Shown: piece after piece, positions 36,096 through 48,590 of the stretch
How the letters are laid out: the number at the start of each line of letters is the position of its first letter
How positions within the stretch are numbered: position 1 is the stretch's first letter
Source: Eonycteris spelaea
Lineage: Eukaryota > Chordata > Mammalia > Chiroptera > Pteropodidae
Reading direction: 5' to 3'
Assembly (NCBI GenBank): GCA_003508835.1
Contig: PUFA01000021.1
Coordinates: 9,898,501 to 9,962,500, forward strand
Length of the DNA stretch: 64,000 nucleotides
Position numbers and translations under genes: made by a program
The notes under the pieces: generated by a model
Seen by the model: the letters and a program-made list of their open reading frames with translations, nothing else
Databases searched by the model: none
Told to the model about the DNA's origin: nothing

Positions 36096-36514
36096 GGTGG
36101 AAAGAGATACTGAAGTTTGGCTCTTATACTGGCAAAAGCATGTTTCTATTCTGTTGGGCTAGCATTCTAACATCTCTCCGAGGACATTTCTCTGTGATTT
36201 CTCTATAAAAATGAAGCACAGGTTTGAAAAAGCAGTAATTTTTTAACAAAAGAATATATGTTCTCAGAGTTAACCATCTTTTTTCCTATGTAGCTTATCC
36301 CCAAATAAGACAGAAATGTGAATTTATCCTATTTTGCTTCAATTTTCTTAGATAGAATGTTTATTCTTTAAAAATTATTTTTGAGACTAATGTGGATATT
36401 TTTGTTTTTTAGTAGGCATTGTCTTATTAAGAAATTTACATGATGTGTTGATTAAAGCTATGCCTGAAATATATTTTTAACTACATTTTGAGTAAGGATG
36501 TACTTCACACGAAA

Positions 36515-36635
36515 GAGTCACAGAATATGAAAGCTGGAAGAGAACTTGGGCCTGGTGTGCTTTATTCCTTCTTTGTACAGGGACAGAAAAGACAAAGCCA
36601 GAGAAATGGCCGAAAGTTCTTCACTTTCAGAAACA
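36515..36635. mobile_element. Ancient L3/CR1- or MIR3-like fragment
   Basis: 'gagtcacagaatatgaaagc' and 'tggaagagaacttgggcc' followed by 'gacagaaaagacaaagccag' recall the 'atagaatctcagagctgg' to 'gaaactgaggcc' wording of CR1/L3-like 3' ends and MIR3. Short and diverged. Confidence 0.45.
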
Positions 36636-37326
36636 TGCTGTTTTGGACCACAGAAATATTTAATTAGTTAAATTTTCTGTGTATTAAAATGGAAGGCTTT
36701 ACAATCATGCTAGGAGAAATATTTTAGCATTTTAAGGTGATAGCATCCATTTGAGATTTCAGAAACGATCAGAAGCACTTCAATTGCTACTTTTGAAATT
36801 TACGATTTCCAGTAACAGAGAGAAAGTAAGGAACGCTTCTGCTGTCTCATTAGCGGTTTGTTGATCAATGGTGTACTTTTATCAGATGGATAAATGATTT
36901 TTACATGACTAACAGGGACTTGTCTATCTAAGAAAAAGTGAAAAAGAAAAGCAAATGTCATTTCTCCTTTTAATATTTTACCATTTTAACAAATGAGAGC
37001 AGTGTGATGCACCTGTACTGTACTGGTTCTAATAATGCTACTTATACTCACCATGTCACAATTCTGTATGTGACTGGTGTCTGGGTCTCTCTGAGACCAT
37101 TCTAGTCAGAAGAGTGGCACACAGGAAAGTTCTGGGTGGAAATATCAGATTTGGTGTCTCAAGTAATGCCAGGCACGTAGCAGGCTCTTGGTTAAAATAA
37201 TACCAGGAGTTTATCTTTAAAGCTTGTCATATGGGAAGTCAATCATCTGTTGAGTGTAAATTTATTTGCCAAATTATAGGCAATGGAAGGGGAAATAAGT
37301 ATATTTCATGAGCACGAAGAAGGTCA
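36636..37326. other. Gene-free stretch, content not recognised
   Basis: No gene or confident repeat between the L3-like fragment and the left arm of the inverted repeat. Confidence 0.4.
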
Positions 37327-37402
37327 AGGAAAGCAGATTCTTGTACTCACGAGGAAGGATTCAGTGGAACAGAAGCAAGAGTGGCAGTTGGAGGTATTTA
37401 TT
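37327..37402 (+). repeat. Left arm of a 76-bp inverted repeat
   Basis: Read as reverse complement, this arm matches 38450-38525 at 75 of 76 positions. The single difference is C at 37350/G at 37351 context ('ctcacgagg' here, 'ctcactagg' in the reversed partner). Similarity stops sharply at both ends. It does not resemble any repeat family I know. Confidence 0.95.
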
Positions 37403-38449
37403 GTTATTGTATAAATTAGTTTAATTCTACAATTAGCAGGTGAGTGGGGGATCCTTTTTTTCCTCTTAATTTGACTGACAGTTGTTGTTGTTGTTGTTTC
37501 TGACAGGTTTATTCTTGAGTGTAGCCGAGTAAGCATTATTTGCCTCTTTTCATCAGTGTCAATAAAAAAACTATTTTGAGACTCTCAAGAACTGGACTGT
37601 CTGAACAAAATGAAGATTGGGTAAGAGAATGTTGATAAAATCAACACTTCTCTTCCACATATATATTTAAAATCAGTTATTTTTATCAATTTCTCATATG
37701 CACTGAAATGAAATATGAGTAGAAAAGCCAGTTCCATTTTGTTTCCCGTTGTTTAAATAAGACCCTACTTAATTCTGGTATATTATCTATTCATGTAATT
37801 ATCACCTTAGACTTTTCTAGCATCTATGATAAAGCATTGCCAAGAGTCTGACATTAGGTATACTTGACATATAAGCATTTCTGCAGTTAATTTGTAGGTA
37901 GAGGAGAAAAACAAAACATAGAAGGTTCTTAAAACATTTATCTGAAATAGAAGAACTTTACAAGAAAAGAATTCTCGAATTTTATGACAATCACAGAATT
38001 TCACAGCTACATCTGTTCCATGCCAGGAGACATACCTAACTATACTTGTGCTGTATATATCACTGCACAAATTTACATGGAGGTGATGTATAGCAGTTAC
38101 TAGTGTTTTGTTGGTGAAACGGCAGTTTCTGAAAGATGTAGACATTGACCTTGACACAGGCTATTGAGCCCAATGTTATTTGAAGGATTGTAGACCTCTT
38201 ACTGATCTCTCGTTCCACGTTTAGAAACAGAACAAATAGTGCTTTAGGAAACACCCTCAAAATCTTTCAGAGAATTGTAGTAGTACTTGAAAATTGTTTT
38301 AATTATATTTAAGCAAATAATTTTATTTTGTCCCATGTTGTATCTTTATACTGTCCATTTTTAATAAATAAAAATTATCTTATATAGCCAAAGTGAATAC
38401 TTATCAATCAATCATTATGTACTATCTTTCGATAAATTATCAAAAATAA
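37403..38449. other. 1,047-bp spacer between the inverted arms
   Basis: AT-rich DNA with a (GTT)n run at about 37481-37499. A 116-codon frame on the - strand (37807-38157) has no recognised family. Nothing indicates a transposase, so a classical autonomous transposon bounded by the arms is unlikely. Confidence 0.5.
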
Positions 38450-38525
38450 AATAAATACCTCCAACTGCCACTCTTGCTTCTGTTCCACTGAATCCTTCCT
38501 AGTGAGTACAAGAATCTGCTTTCCT
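38450..38525 (-). repeat. Right arm of a 76-bp inverted repeat
   Basis: Reverse-complement partner of 37327-37402, from 'aataaatacctccaactg' to 'agaatctgctttcct'. The two arms could pair as a long hairpin in single-stranded DNA or RNA. Confidence 0.95.
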
Positions 38526-41500
38526 ATATAGTAGACATCATTAATAGTTCCAAAATTGCAGGGCAAATTTATTAGTATGAAAACTCTTCAGTTGTACTTA
38601 TGTCTAATAAAGTACATTATATAACTTTTCTAAATTTTTAATCAGATGGGTGAAAGAAATTGAGGTAAGAGATAATATTTATGCAATAAGTTTAAAAGAC
38701 TTTAAATGATGGATATTCATCTTTTTATGTTATATTTCAAGCTTTGGATTATTTTAGATTGTTCATGTTGTTCACTATTATGTAAAAATATATATATTTT
38801 TGGCTCACAGGACAGGTATCTTATCCTATGGATAAAAGCAGGACAATAATCTTATCTGACATCTTTTATCTTTCTTTTTTCAGATATTGAAAATTTTAAG
38901 TTTGTAAGGTTATGTCTGTATAGCTTTAACTAAGGCTCACTAAAATAAGGAATGGAATGATTAATTATGAATATAATGTGGTATAAACAATATAGTTCTG
39001 GTTTCCTATACTCTTTTCTTCTCTGATGCTGGCCCCAAAGAAACCCAAACCAACCAAGATGATATGACAAATCATCATGGCAAACAAATACCCCGGCTCC
39101 TCCCTGCCGGATGATCAGACAGGCCCAGCCTTATCTGAATGGCAGTTGAAGTTCAAACTGGATACCTTGAAGTTATAATCCTTTTAGTGATTGAATGTTA
39201 AGGTGCAAACAGAAAACGAACTACTTTTCCTTTTAAATTTAGACCATGAGATAGTTCTCTCTTTGCCCCTGGATGAACTCTCAGGTTTGCCTCAGATTTT
39301 TTATTCAGTTACTCTTAGATAATAAAGAGCTCAAATAAAATTCCAGAGAATGGTCTCACTTCAGTCATTAAAATGTCTAGTCCAGAGTAATAACAAAATT
39401 CAAAGATTGGAAATTAATGCTTCTTTCTGCTTGCTTCCAGCACATTCAGATTCATGTCTCTCTTTTTCTCTCTCTGTTTAGCAATCTATCTGTCTATTCT
39501 TTCTCTTCACTGTCTGCTCAGGTCAACAGTATCAGACTCTCTCCTGACCTTCTATTTTGCCCCCTGCAATGCTGACAGCACCATTGGATCATCTGTTGTC
39601 AAGTGACCCATAAACAATCAGCAGCTTGCTTTTAAAGAGGAAATACTTGGTGGCTATATTTTTTTTCTAGGCTTTCGGGGTTCAGCTAGATCAGTAAATA
39701 TCTTATATTAACAGTCAAATTCTACTTGACATGTGCATAAATCTTTCAAGAATATTTGTGTCATTAATAGGTGCATTTCTGATTAGAAGCTACTAATAGT
39801 TGATTTTATATAGGACTAGTAGGAAGATATAAGAAGGTTTTCTTTTGTTTTGTTTTTGTTTTTGTTTTTCTTTTTCTTTTTTTAGGGGCCAAGGAAATTA
39901 TCACATGACTAAGGAACAACTTGGCAATAATTCAGAAATAATTTTGGAGTCTACATGACTGTCTATTTCCACGACTATATATTTAATTACATATGTATGT
40001 AATAAATTGATTACATATATGAGTGTGTTTGCCCATAGAATTCTTGGCACTCTGTCTGGATCATTAAAGGACATAGAGAAGTGATGGTGTATATCGTAGG
40101 GACACAAGGTATCAAAAAGAAAACTCTGTGGGTGATAGCAGAAAATGGAAAGATTGCATACTGAAAACCCAGCTGAAAAAAAATAGTGAAAAGAATTAAA
40201 CCGTAGACTTCAGATTTTCAAATGTAAAAAAATGACAAAATTTTTCCATTTGGTAGGTTTAAAAGGCCGGTATTCTCTCAATTAAAATTTTATTTTTCTT
40301 GTCTCTTTTTATTCCTTCTCTACTACCATCATCTTCTCACTGAAGTTGTTCGACATAATGCAGTCATTTATATTCATTCACTTAAAATAAAAACCTTATC
40401 ACACAAAGTAGGAGAAGAAAAAATGAGTCTTATTATGCTTTTAAGAGTGCCAAATGCCTGATCAGCATAAATAGAAGAGCAGAGCAGAGAAGGAACTATT
40501 TGTTGCCTTAATGAATTTTGAGACATCAGTAGGTCACGGATTAAGACAGGGAGATAATTCAAAACAGAAAATCTAATAGGGCTGTTAATGTATCGCAAAG
40601 GAGTATAAGAGGAATGCAATGTGTTTTGAAAATATTGATGAGTTTTACTGAGGGCCCTTGTGTGGACCCTCTGGTGTGTCTTCCATGATCTGGTGCCTCT
40701 TCCACATGGCAGAGAATCCTACATCGTAAATGCAATGACTGCTGCCCGCTTGATGTCCCACTGACTTTTACTGTTCAGTGAAATGGCGAAGTACTGTTTA
40801 CTCAGCTACTCATAAAGTGTAGTTGGTTTGGATATGGATACTTTTGTGTTTCTAGTCAATGGTAACTTTGAAAACTTTTTGAATATGAAACTAATAGATT
40901 AAAAATCAAGAATTGATACAAATATATCAGGGGTATATCATAAGGCAGCTGTAACAAAGAGATCAAATTCTATTTTATCCTCACATTTGTATATAGACAA
41001 ACGTAAAGTAGGAATGATAGAGATGGAGATATAGTTAAAAAGAACTCATTAACTCATTCTTTCAAAAGGTCATTGGTATTTAATTAAATACTATAAGTAG
41101 TTCATTACAGAATTTTTAATGCCAGAATTATAAATTGCCTCAATTATGCATATATTTTGTCGTTGGTAATTTTAGTTCTTTGTACTTTAGTGTTCTGAGA
41201 AAATATTGGTGAAAATTGAGAATTATGAGCACGTTTAAGAGAGAGTAACTCAAAACAGAAACCAAGCCTCACGAGAATAATATAAGGGAAATAAGTATTT
41301 TAGAAACAAAAATATGCATAATCATACATGCATTATAACATTCCTAATTTTGCCTTCTGACTCTCAGAAGACCTTGAGAAGCAAATAGTTCTCTGACCAT
41401 TTCAGAGGCTAACAGGGCAAAGTCAAGAAGTTCCCTCGAGCAAGCGCAGAAAGCAAGACCTAGGCAAGTGTGCTTTTCCCCGTGCGAAATGATTGCAGCA

Positions 41501-42429
41501 ATGATGCAGGATTTGTTGATGAGGCATTTCTGCATCCCATTTTCTTATATATGATTATTTTAGTAACTACCTATTTGGTCACCATTCATTCACGTGTTCC
41601 TAGAAGAAACATTTCAGGGGCCTTGATAAATGATATTTTAAACATCACATTTCTGCATTAAAGATTGGATTATAAGGCAGTTTTATGGATCCTTTTCATT
41701 CTTCATTATATTTATGGCTTTTATAATAAGCTCCTACATATACAAAAAGAGCTGTGGGTTAAGTGTGAAGAGATTCAGAGAGGGCAGTAGAGTTGTTAAA
41801 CATTCTCATAAAAGACATTGGCATTCAAAGGGGTGAAGGCATTGGGAGGAAGCGATCTTAAAAATGCTCATTGAAGACTCTTGTCAATCAAATAAGTTGA
41901 GATCGCTATTAGGCTGACTACCAGGGAGATACATCACCAAAATCCACATCCTTCTAATGATGTCAGGGTTTACCTCCCCAGTTATTAGGGTGCACCTCCA
42001 GCTCATACTCTCATGCTTTCCTCATCCCTACTGTTGACTTTATCTCCCTAGTTACTTAACTCTGTGTCTCTCTTTCTCATACTTCTTTCCCTCCTCAGGA
42101 CGATTTTTTTTTTTAATAGACTCTCTGCTATTCCTTTCCAGTCTTCATTTTAATACCCAAATTGAGATCTGAAACACGTTCCTTGCATTCTTGACTGCTA
42201 CTTCCTCAATGTCTCCTTTCCTCTTCACAACTAATTGAGATTTTCTGTCTTCATTCAAGGCATTCTCTACTACTTCACTCCCCAGTAGAAGCCAGTCTAG
42301 GAAATGCCCCCTAAATATATAAAGCACATCATGCTAAAACAATTTGTATAATTTACTGTACATGTATATCATTGGGTTTAACAGTTGATATAAAGCTAAG
42401 CATAGGCTCATCTTATAACCCATAATTTG
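38526..42429. other. Gene-free stretch of about 3.9 kb, content mostly not recognised
   Basis: AT-rich DNA with no supported gene. A G/T-rich (TTTTG)n-like tract lies at about 39840-39885. The segment around 39020-39190 is free of recognisable repeat words and locally less AT-rich. A pyrimidine-rich run lies near 42060-42120. Confidence 0.4.
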
Positions 42430-42800
42430 TACTTCCAGGTATTTACCCAATTGACTTGAAAATGAATGTCCACAAAAGTCTGCACATCTGGACATGGTTT
42501 GGACATGAGTGTTCATAAGAGTTCGGTTCACAATCTCCCCAAACTGGAGGTGATCATATGTCTTTCAAAAGATCAAAGAAGAATAAAACTGTGGTACATC
42601 CACACAAGGAAATACTACTCACCAAGAAAAAGAAATGCACTATCAACTATGTGAAGTGGAAGAATCTTAAATGAATATTGCTAAGTGAAAGAAGCCAGTC
42701 TTAGAAGGCTATGTACTTTATGATTCCATTTACATGAGATTTTTGAGTAGGAGGACTGTAGAAACAGAGGCCACATTGGTGGCTGTCAGGGAAGTCATCT
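42430..42800 (+). mobile_element. LINE-1 3' UTR fragment (L1M type), sense
   Basis: Sense-orientation L1 3' UTR order: 'ggtatttacccaattgac', 'aatgaatgtccacaaaag', 'tgttcataagagttcgg', 'aaactggaggtgatcatatg', 'actgtggtacatccacac', 'tgctaagtgaaagaagcc', 'actttatgattccatttac', 'ggccacattggtggctgtc'. Non-coding, diverged. Confidence 0.85.
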
Positions 42801-42814
42801 TCTCTCAGTCAGAT

Positions 42815-42960
42815 CTTGACATTACTGCAACCTCGTGAGTCTGAGGACCCAGCTAAGCTGTAGCAGGGTGTCTGACCCACAGAAACTGTGAGATAAAAAA
42901 AAATGTCTGTTGTTTTAAGCTGCTAAATTTGGAAGATAATGTATCATACAACATTATTTA
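42815..42960 (+). mobile_element. MLT1-type LTR, 3' part only
   Basis: It continues with 'cattactgcaacctcgtgag', 'gaggacccagctaagctg', 'gacccacagaaactgtgag', 'ttgttttaagctgctaaat' and a decayed end. This is the 3' third of an MLT1 LTR abutting the L1 piece. The 5' part is missing. Confidence 0.8.
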
Positions 42961-44300
42961 ATTAATCCAATCATGTATATTGTATATAACATTAAAACCA
43001 AATCACCAGTTGAACTTTTGCTTTTAAATAAGAAAGATGATATTGAAATATTGTGAAAATATCTTTGTCATTGATCAATGTACGTTAACAGAGTTATCTC
43101 CGAAATAGGACAATTATGAAACTAAGCACTGAGAACACTATGCCTTCTACCTTTTCAGAATGCTATTATTTTTTAGTATGTATTATGTTTTTTACAAATT
43201 TTCTTAATACATGAGTCATTCTATTGTATTTTAATGCTATTTCTCTCCCAATTAGCTCTGACTCTCCAATCATTAAGAGGAAAAAACAAGGACACGACTT
43301 TAACCACTAAACGGGACAAAATAAATGTTTGGTCCTGTCTTCTGATTCATCCTAGATGTGTCCACATTTTAATTATTTCACATTTTCAAGTTAATAGAGT
43401 GGAAAAGAGGAAAGAGATGGTTCTAGATAAAGAAGTAAAAACCATTTAGAATCAGAGGGGAAAATAAAAACCAAATAGAATCTGAGACCATTTCAAATGT
43501 CAAATTGTAATTTCTTCTGGTTTCTGATTCATATCATATTCAAAACTACTCCTTCCACTGGCTTTTTCCTGTACAAATGTGGCCCAATTCTTATAGAGAT
43601 ATTTTCTTTGGCTAGTGTTCCCCATAGGCACAGATCAATCTTCACACCTTCTCAAACTCGTTTTTCCTCTTTTGGCATGTGTTCTGTTTGCCTGCCATAT
43701 GTATTTACCCCTGCAACATTTCCAGACCCAATTTAAAGTTTGAAATATATCCTTCCCTACACTTTGCATTTCTATGCCTTTGGAACTTGGCATAAGTTTT
43801 ATCCATCAAAATCTGACTGATTTTCCTCTTTTTTTTTTTTTTTTAAAAAAGCTAGTTAATTTCAAAGAAGTATTTTCTCCCGCTTTTATCATTTTGGCCC
43901 AACTCAGAGTTAAGAGAACATAAAAATGTATCGGTGTATCAGAGAAATCTCTTTGTAGTCCTGTGAGGGCATTCTTGGTAGACCGGTGGTGTCTTTTGGG
44001 GACAATCAGGGTGGATCAGAAAGTTCTCATCTAAAGTTCTTATCTTTTCAGCTGACTTTTTGTGCGTGAACCTCCCTTGGCTCAGGAAAGATACTAGAGC
44101 AAATGATCATTTACTCTCATAGAAATGATTTGTCACATGGAGATCTCATTTAACTTGTAATTCATAGAATGGCACTTGGAGTGATTGCTCCAAAACTAAA
44201 ATTCCTAATTTATCTGATGGCTCTCTATGGACGCGAGCAAACTTATGCTATCACAGTTTGTGTCACCCAGCATGTCACAGACTAGAATGAATGCTTATGT
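42961..44300. other. Gene-free stretch with possible L2 remnants
   Basis: No gene is supported. 43500-43800 ('ttccactggctttttcctg', 'tttctatgcctttggaac') weakly resembles L2. A poly-T run lies at about 43829-43844. Confidence 0.35.
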
Positions 44301-44810
44301 CATCACTCTAGGTCGAACCTTCTTGCTTTCTTCTATACCTTCTTCATTTTCCAAGGTCTACGTTGAGTACCACTTCCTTTACAAATCCTTCACCGATTAT
44401 ACCCACAATGATCGCAACTTTTCTAAAATCTTGAAGCATTAGTTGTCTTTCTCATTTTAGCTCTTAATTACAGACTCTTACACAGCCTGGGATACTCTTC
44501 TTTCTCTGCTTGGCCTGACAAACACATACTTGTATTAAGAACTCATGGTAAGCATCACTTCCTTCTTGAAGTCACCCCTGATCACTCCCAGCTTCTGTCA
44601 TCCAAGGAAGTGTCCTCTCAACAGTTACCATGGCATCATCTGTATGAGAACAGGCCTGTATCCCACTGTTTAATAACATATTTCTCCTCTCTAGTAGTCA
44701 GTTAATTATGTTCAACTCTGCCTCACCAATGCCTAGCCTAGGTCTGGAGAATTAAAGAAACTTAATACATATTTGATGAAATAATAAATGAATGGACACA
44801 AAACATAATT
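44301..44810 (+). mobile_element. L2 LINE 3' region, one or two pieces
   Basis: Sense words 'cgttgagtaccacttccttt', 'acaaatccttcaccgatt', 'cttcttgaagtcacccctg', 'ctctgcctcaccaatgcc' and an ending 'atttgatgaaataataaatg' follow L2 order. Repetition of the deficit/acid-rich part suggests two overlapping fragments. Confidence 0.65.
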
Positions 44811-45090
44811 AATGAACATGTAAGGGATGAAGTATTGCAGTGTTTTGTGTATTGAATAATTACCGATGCATATAAATTAATTCATTACATGTATCAATCA
44901 GTGAGCTAATTATGTGCATGGATTATCAATCATTATGTTTATTAACTTAGGACCATCAAGTCAATTAATAATGTGTGTCAATTAATGATTCTGTGTACAT
45001 TTTCTTCTTTCTGAATAGAAGAGAAAATGAGTGCATAAGATATATATTTGAGCTCTATGTAACTGAGAAAAAAGATTTTGTTTTTTTCAC

Positions 45091-45458
45091 TGGTATGGGA
45101 CTGAATGTTTGTATCTCCTGAAAATTCACATGTTGACATCTAATCCCCAATATGACAATATTTGGAAGTAGAGCCTTTGGGAGGTGATCAGGTCATGAGG
45201 GTGGAGCCCTCATGAATGGGATTAGTGTCCTTATAAAAGAGACCCCAGAAAGTTCCCTCGCCCCTTTCGCCATGTGAGGACACAGTGAGAAATCAGCTGT
45301 CTATGAACCAGGGACTAGGCTCTTCCCAGACACTGAATCTTCCAGTGCCTTGGTCTTGGACTTCCCAGTCTCCAGACCTGTGAGAAATAAATTTCTGTTG
45401 TTTATAAGTCACCAAGGTCACAGTATTTTCATTATAGCAGTCCAAATGGACTAAGACA
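45091..45458 (+). mobile_element. MaLR-type LTR, near full length
   Basis: Landmarks in order: 'gggactgaatgtttgtatc', 'aaaattcacatgttgac', 'tctaatccccaatatgac', 'gagcctttgggaggtgatc', 'ggtcatgagggtggagccc', 'gggattagtgtccttataaa', 'ccatgtgaggacacagtgag', 'cttggacttcccagtctcc', 'gaaataaatttctgttg', and an end at 'ggactaagac'. It is a solo LTR without proviral genes. The group (MLT1 or MST) is uncertain. Confidence 0.75.
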
Positions 45459-46329
45459 TTCATATTTTGCATATTTTCAGCAAAATAATTTTTATTAGAA
45501 AAAGAATTTACTAAACTTTAAGGAAGTTAGAAAAATAGAGAGGAAAATATGGAAGAAATTACTGAGAAGAAAAATAAGAATAAACCCAGTATTTTAACCA
45601 CAGCACCTGATATATTTTCTTTAAATGTTTCCCTTGTCGTTATTGTCACATTTTACCATTTTGTACAGCATAGTTGGAATAGTTTCACAATACTCATTAT
45701 AAAGGCTGTCACAGTTTACCTGACTGTAATCCACCAGCCGAAGACCAGGAGAACACACCTGAGTGAAACAAAGTAAGGTTATTTAGCATGTTGCAGCAAG
45801 GAAGAGTTCTCTCTAGAGGAATGGTCAAGGTCTCAGTAGAAGAATTTGGGAGAGGTTTTTTAAAGAACTGGGCTTATGCTGGGTGATTCTAAGTAGAGCT
45901 TAAAGAGAAGGGGCATTTCTGAATTGAATGCTGTCAGAAATTAGAGGTGATCCAGGGATTGGTTATCTTGGCATCCATTCTCTAGGAGGTGGGAAGGTTT
46001 TAATAAAGAAATCTGTGTTGTCATTGGTAAGTAAGTAGTAGTCACTTGGGTTAGCACAAAGAAGGGTTGTTGAGTTGTTTTTGTGGTTGCAGAGTGTCCT
46101 GGTCTCTGTCTTGTTTCAGACTGGTCACAGCCACACCTCAAACAAGTTGATGAGTGTTGATGTTTTGTGTGTCATTCATCACAGCCTTGCCCCTAACTGC
46201 CCACTACCAGGGCTAATTTTCACTTTCCAAAATGGTTTATTTATTATGGGACTTTTAGTTTTTCCACCTTTTCAATTCTATGTTGTGATATGCTGAGCAC
46301 CATTATAAATATAGCTTTAAAAAAAAAAA

Positions 46330-46957
46330 AAGATTCCACAGGTGGCCATTAGTATCAGTTTGTGGTCATTTTTCCTTTGCTTGCTCTACTGCCATTATTT
46401 GCCAGTAAAATTGTCATATACCAGTTTGAACTATCAATAGTTATATATGATACTGCGCCTCCATTGTTATTGTAAATTTCATATTTTAAAAATTATTTAA
46501 TAGGCTAAAATTGAATACAATTTTTAACTTATTTGATTTTTTATTAATTATTTGTGAGGCTGATTTTTTTACGTGTGTCTTGTGAGTATCTAAAATTATT
46601 TTTGGAACATGTTGAAAAATACACTTCTAAGATATCACTATTGCAGATATTATATACTCAATTTCTCATCATGCAGTATCTTTATTTTCCTATACAGGGT
46701 AGCATCTTTGGATGGCCTTGAAATGTATTTCTTGAGACTAAAACTGAATATTTGGTATTTTTACAAATAGCGTTTTCGTAAGTAAAATCTTTAAATAATT
46801 TTTCCAGGGTGAAAATTTCAAATATTGGCATAAATCTCAACAATAGCCATTGATACTGAACGAATGAATAAGAAAAATTTACTATCATCATGCTAAGCCA
46901 ACATTTATGAGCTGTATGTTTCTTTATAAAATTATTGCATATACATTTCCAAAATGA
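46330..46957. other. Gene-free stretch, content not recognised
   Basis: AT-rich DNA following a short poly-A run (46318-46331). No gene or repeat family named. Confidence 0.4.
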
Positions 46958-47030
46958 GATAACTGTTTTACTTTAAGCTGCTAAATTTGTGGTCATTTGT
47001 TATGCAACAATGGAAAATGTATTAGTTCTC
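46958..47030 (+). mobile_element. MLT1-type LTR, terminal fragment
   Basis: 'actttaagctgctaaattt', 'gtggtcatttgttatgc' and 'aatggaaaatgtattag' correspond to the last 70 bp of an MLT1 LTR. Confidence 0.65.
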
Positions 47031-48590
47031 TATTTTCCTAAACATTTTTGGTTAAACACATTTGAAAAACAAAGGAGACTTCCTGAAAGAAAGGCATGTA
47101 TCATATATATATCTGAATATTTGTTTTATGTAATCTTGGTTTTAAGTTAGCATGATAAAATTCTGGACACCAAATTTATTGTCATAAATACCTATCAGAT
47201 GACATAATCCTTAGGTAAGTGAGAATTTCTGAATGTCGATGTTTCAGCTCTACATTTTCCCCATAACTGACTTATAAGATTAACTAAATGTAAATAAAAG
47301 AGACTCCTAAAATGATTTAGAATGCATTTCTTTTTATTAGTTATTTTAACTGTTATGTCTGGTCGCTGCCTTCAAGTAGTAACAGAAATGTACTCAGTTA
47401 TAAAGTATATATTTAAAATTACTGTTCAAGTTTTATTTTAAACGTTTTAATAATTAAAGTATTGAGACGCAGTAAATATTATTTTAGATTTTGGAGCCTA
47501 ATATCCTTGAAATACTTATCAACACATATGTAAATTTTATACATATAAATATAAGTTTATACATTAGGCATGTATATGTATATATAATATGCATTATATA
47601 TGTTTTAAAATGTATATTTAAATCAATGGTACCTTCAGAAATATAACCAATTGTTTTTCCTTTGATTTAGCAGGCTAAATCAAAATTCCTAGCTCTGACT
47701 ATGACATGCTTTATTCACCTACGACAATCTTGTAACATCAATCTCATCTTGCAGCCAGCAACTTCAGCCATTCTGTTACCCAGTAGTTTCCCTGTAATTA
47801 TTTTTTTAAAGTCATTTTCAGAATACTTCATAAACCATTTTCGATGCCACTCTCTGGAAACAGTGAATAAATTCATTCAATTTTCAAGGGCTTTTAAGAT
47901 ATGTAGCTTTATTTTAGGTTGCAGTTAATTGCTACTTTTATCAGAGGCATAAGATATAGTGTTTTGCTTTCTAAGATAAGGATTTCATTGTTGCAATCTA
48001 GGGGGAAAAAAAATCACAGTATAATACTGAAGCCTCCCCCACCCCCACCATGGGGAGGAGGAAAAAAGAGACCTTACCACCCCTCTCCCATATGCTTCAA
48101 CTTTCATGTCTGTTTTGCCATCCATTCCATTAACATGATTAATGAAAGTGCTCCAGAATTTCAAAAACCTTGAAAAGTAGCCAACTGCCTGCTCTTTGGA
48201 GGTTACACTGAAAATAAATAACAATAACAATAACAGGGTGTTTCGGGCGTTTGAAGTCCTTAAAGAAACCGTCACTGTGATCTTTGTAGCACCGCTGCGG
48301 TAAAGAGGACACCATTGCACATTTCTGGCATTACTAACGACAACACAGCAACTGAAAGAAAGCGTGAATTTCTGGAAGTAGCAGTAGGATGCAGGACTCC
48401 CGCTGAGCTCACCAGTTCCCTGCTCTGCGCAGCTGCCTTCTCAGCTGGGGGTTTTTAAATCAGCTCTGTGAGAAAAGACAGAAATGACCATGATGCATTT
48501 TCCTCACCCTGAGAAAAAGGTAATAATGTTCAATTAACGCTGCAGCCTTCTGTTTTTCAGCTGACTTATTTCTGTCCTTTGTTTGTATGT
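47031..48590. other. Gene-free stretch, mixed composition
   Basis: AT-rich TA/TG tract at about 47515-47620 and a C-rich/G-rich block at 48030-48062 that could fold back ('cctcccccac' with 'ggggaggagg'). From about 48380 to 48560 the sequence is unique-looking and less AT-rich. No gene supported. Confidence 0.4.

Noticed and set aside
37327..38525. Interpretation as a classical autonomous DNA transposon with terminal inverted repeats
   Set aside because: There is no transposase frame in the spacer and no visible target-site duplication outside the arms, so inversion or template switching is favoured.
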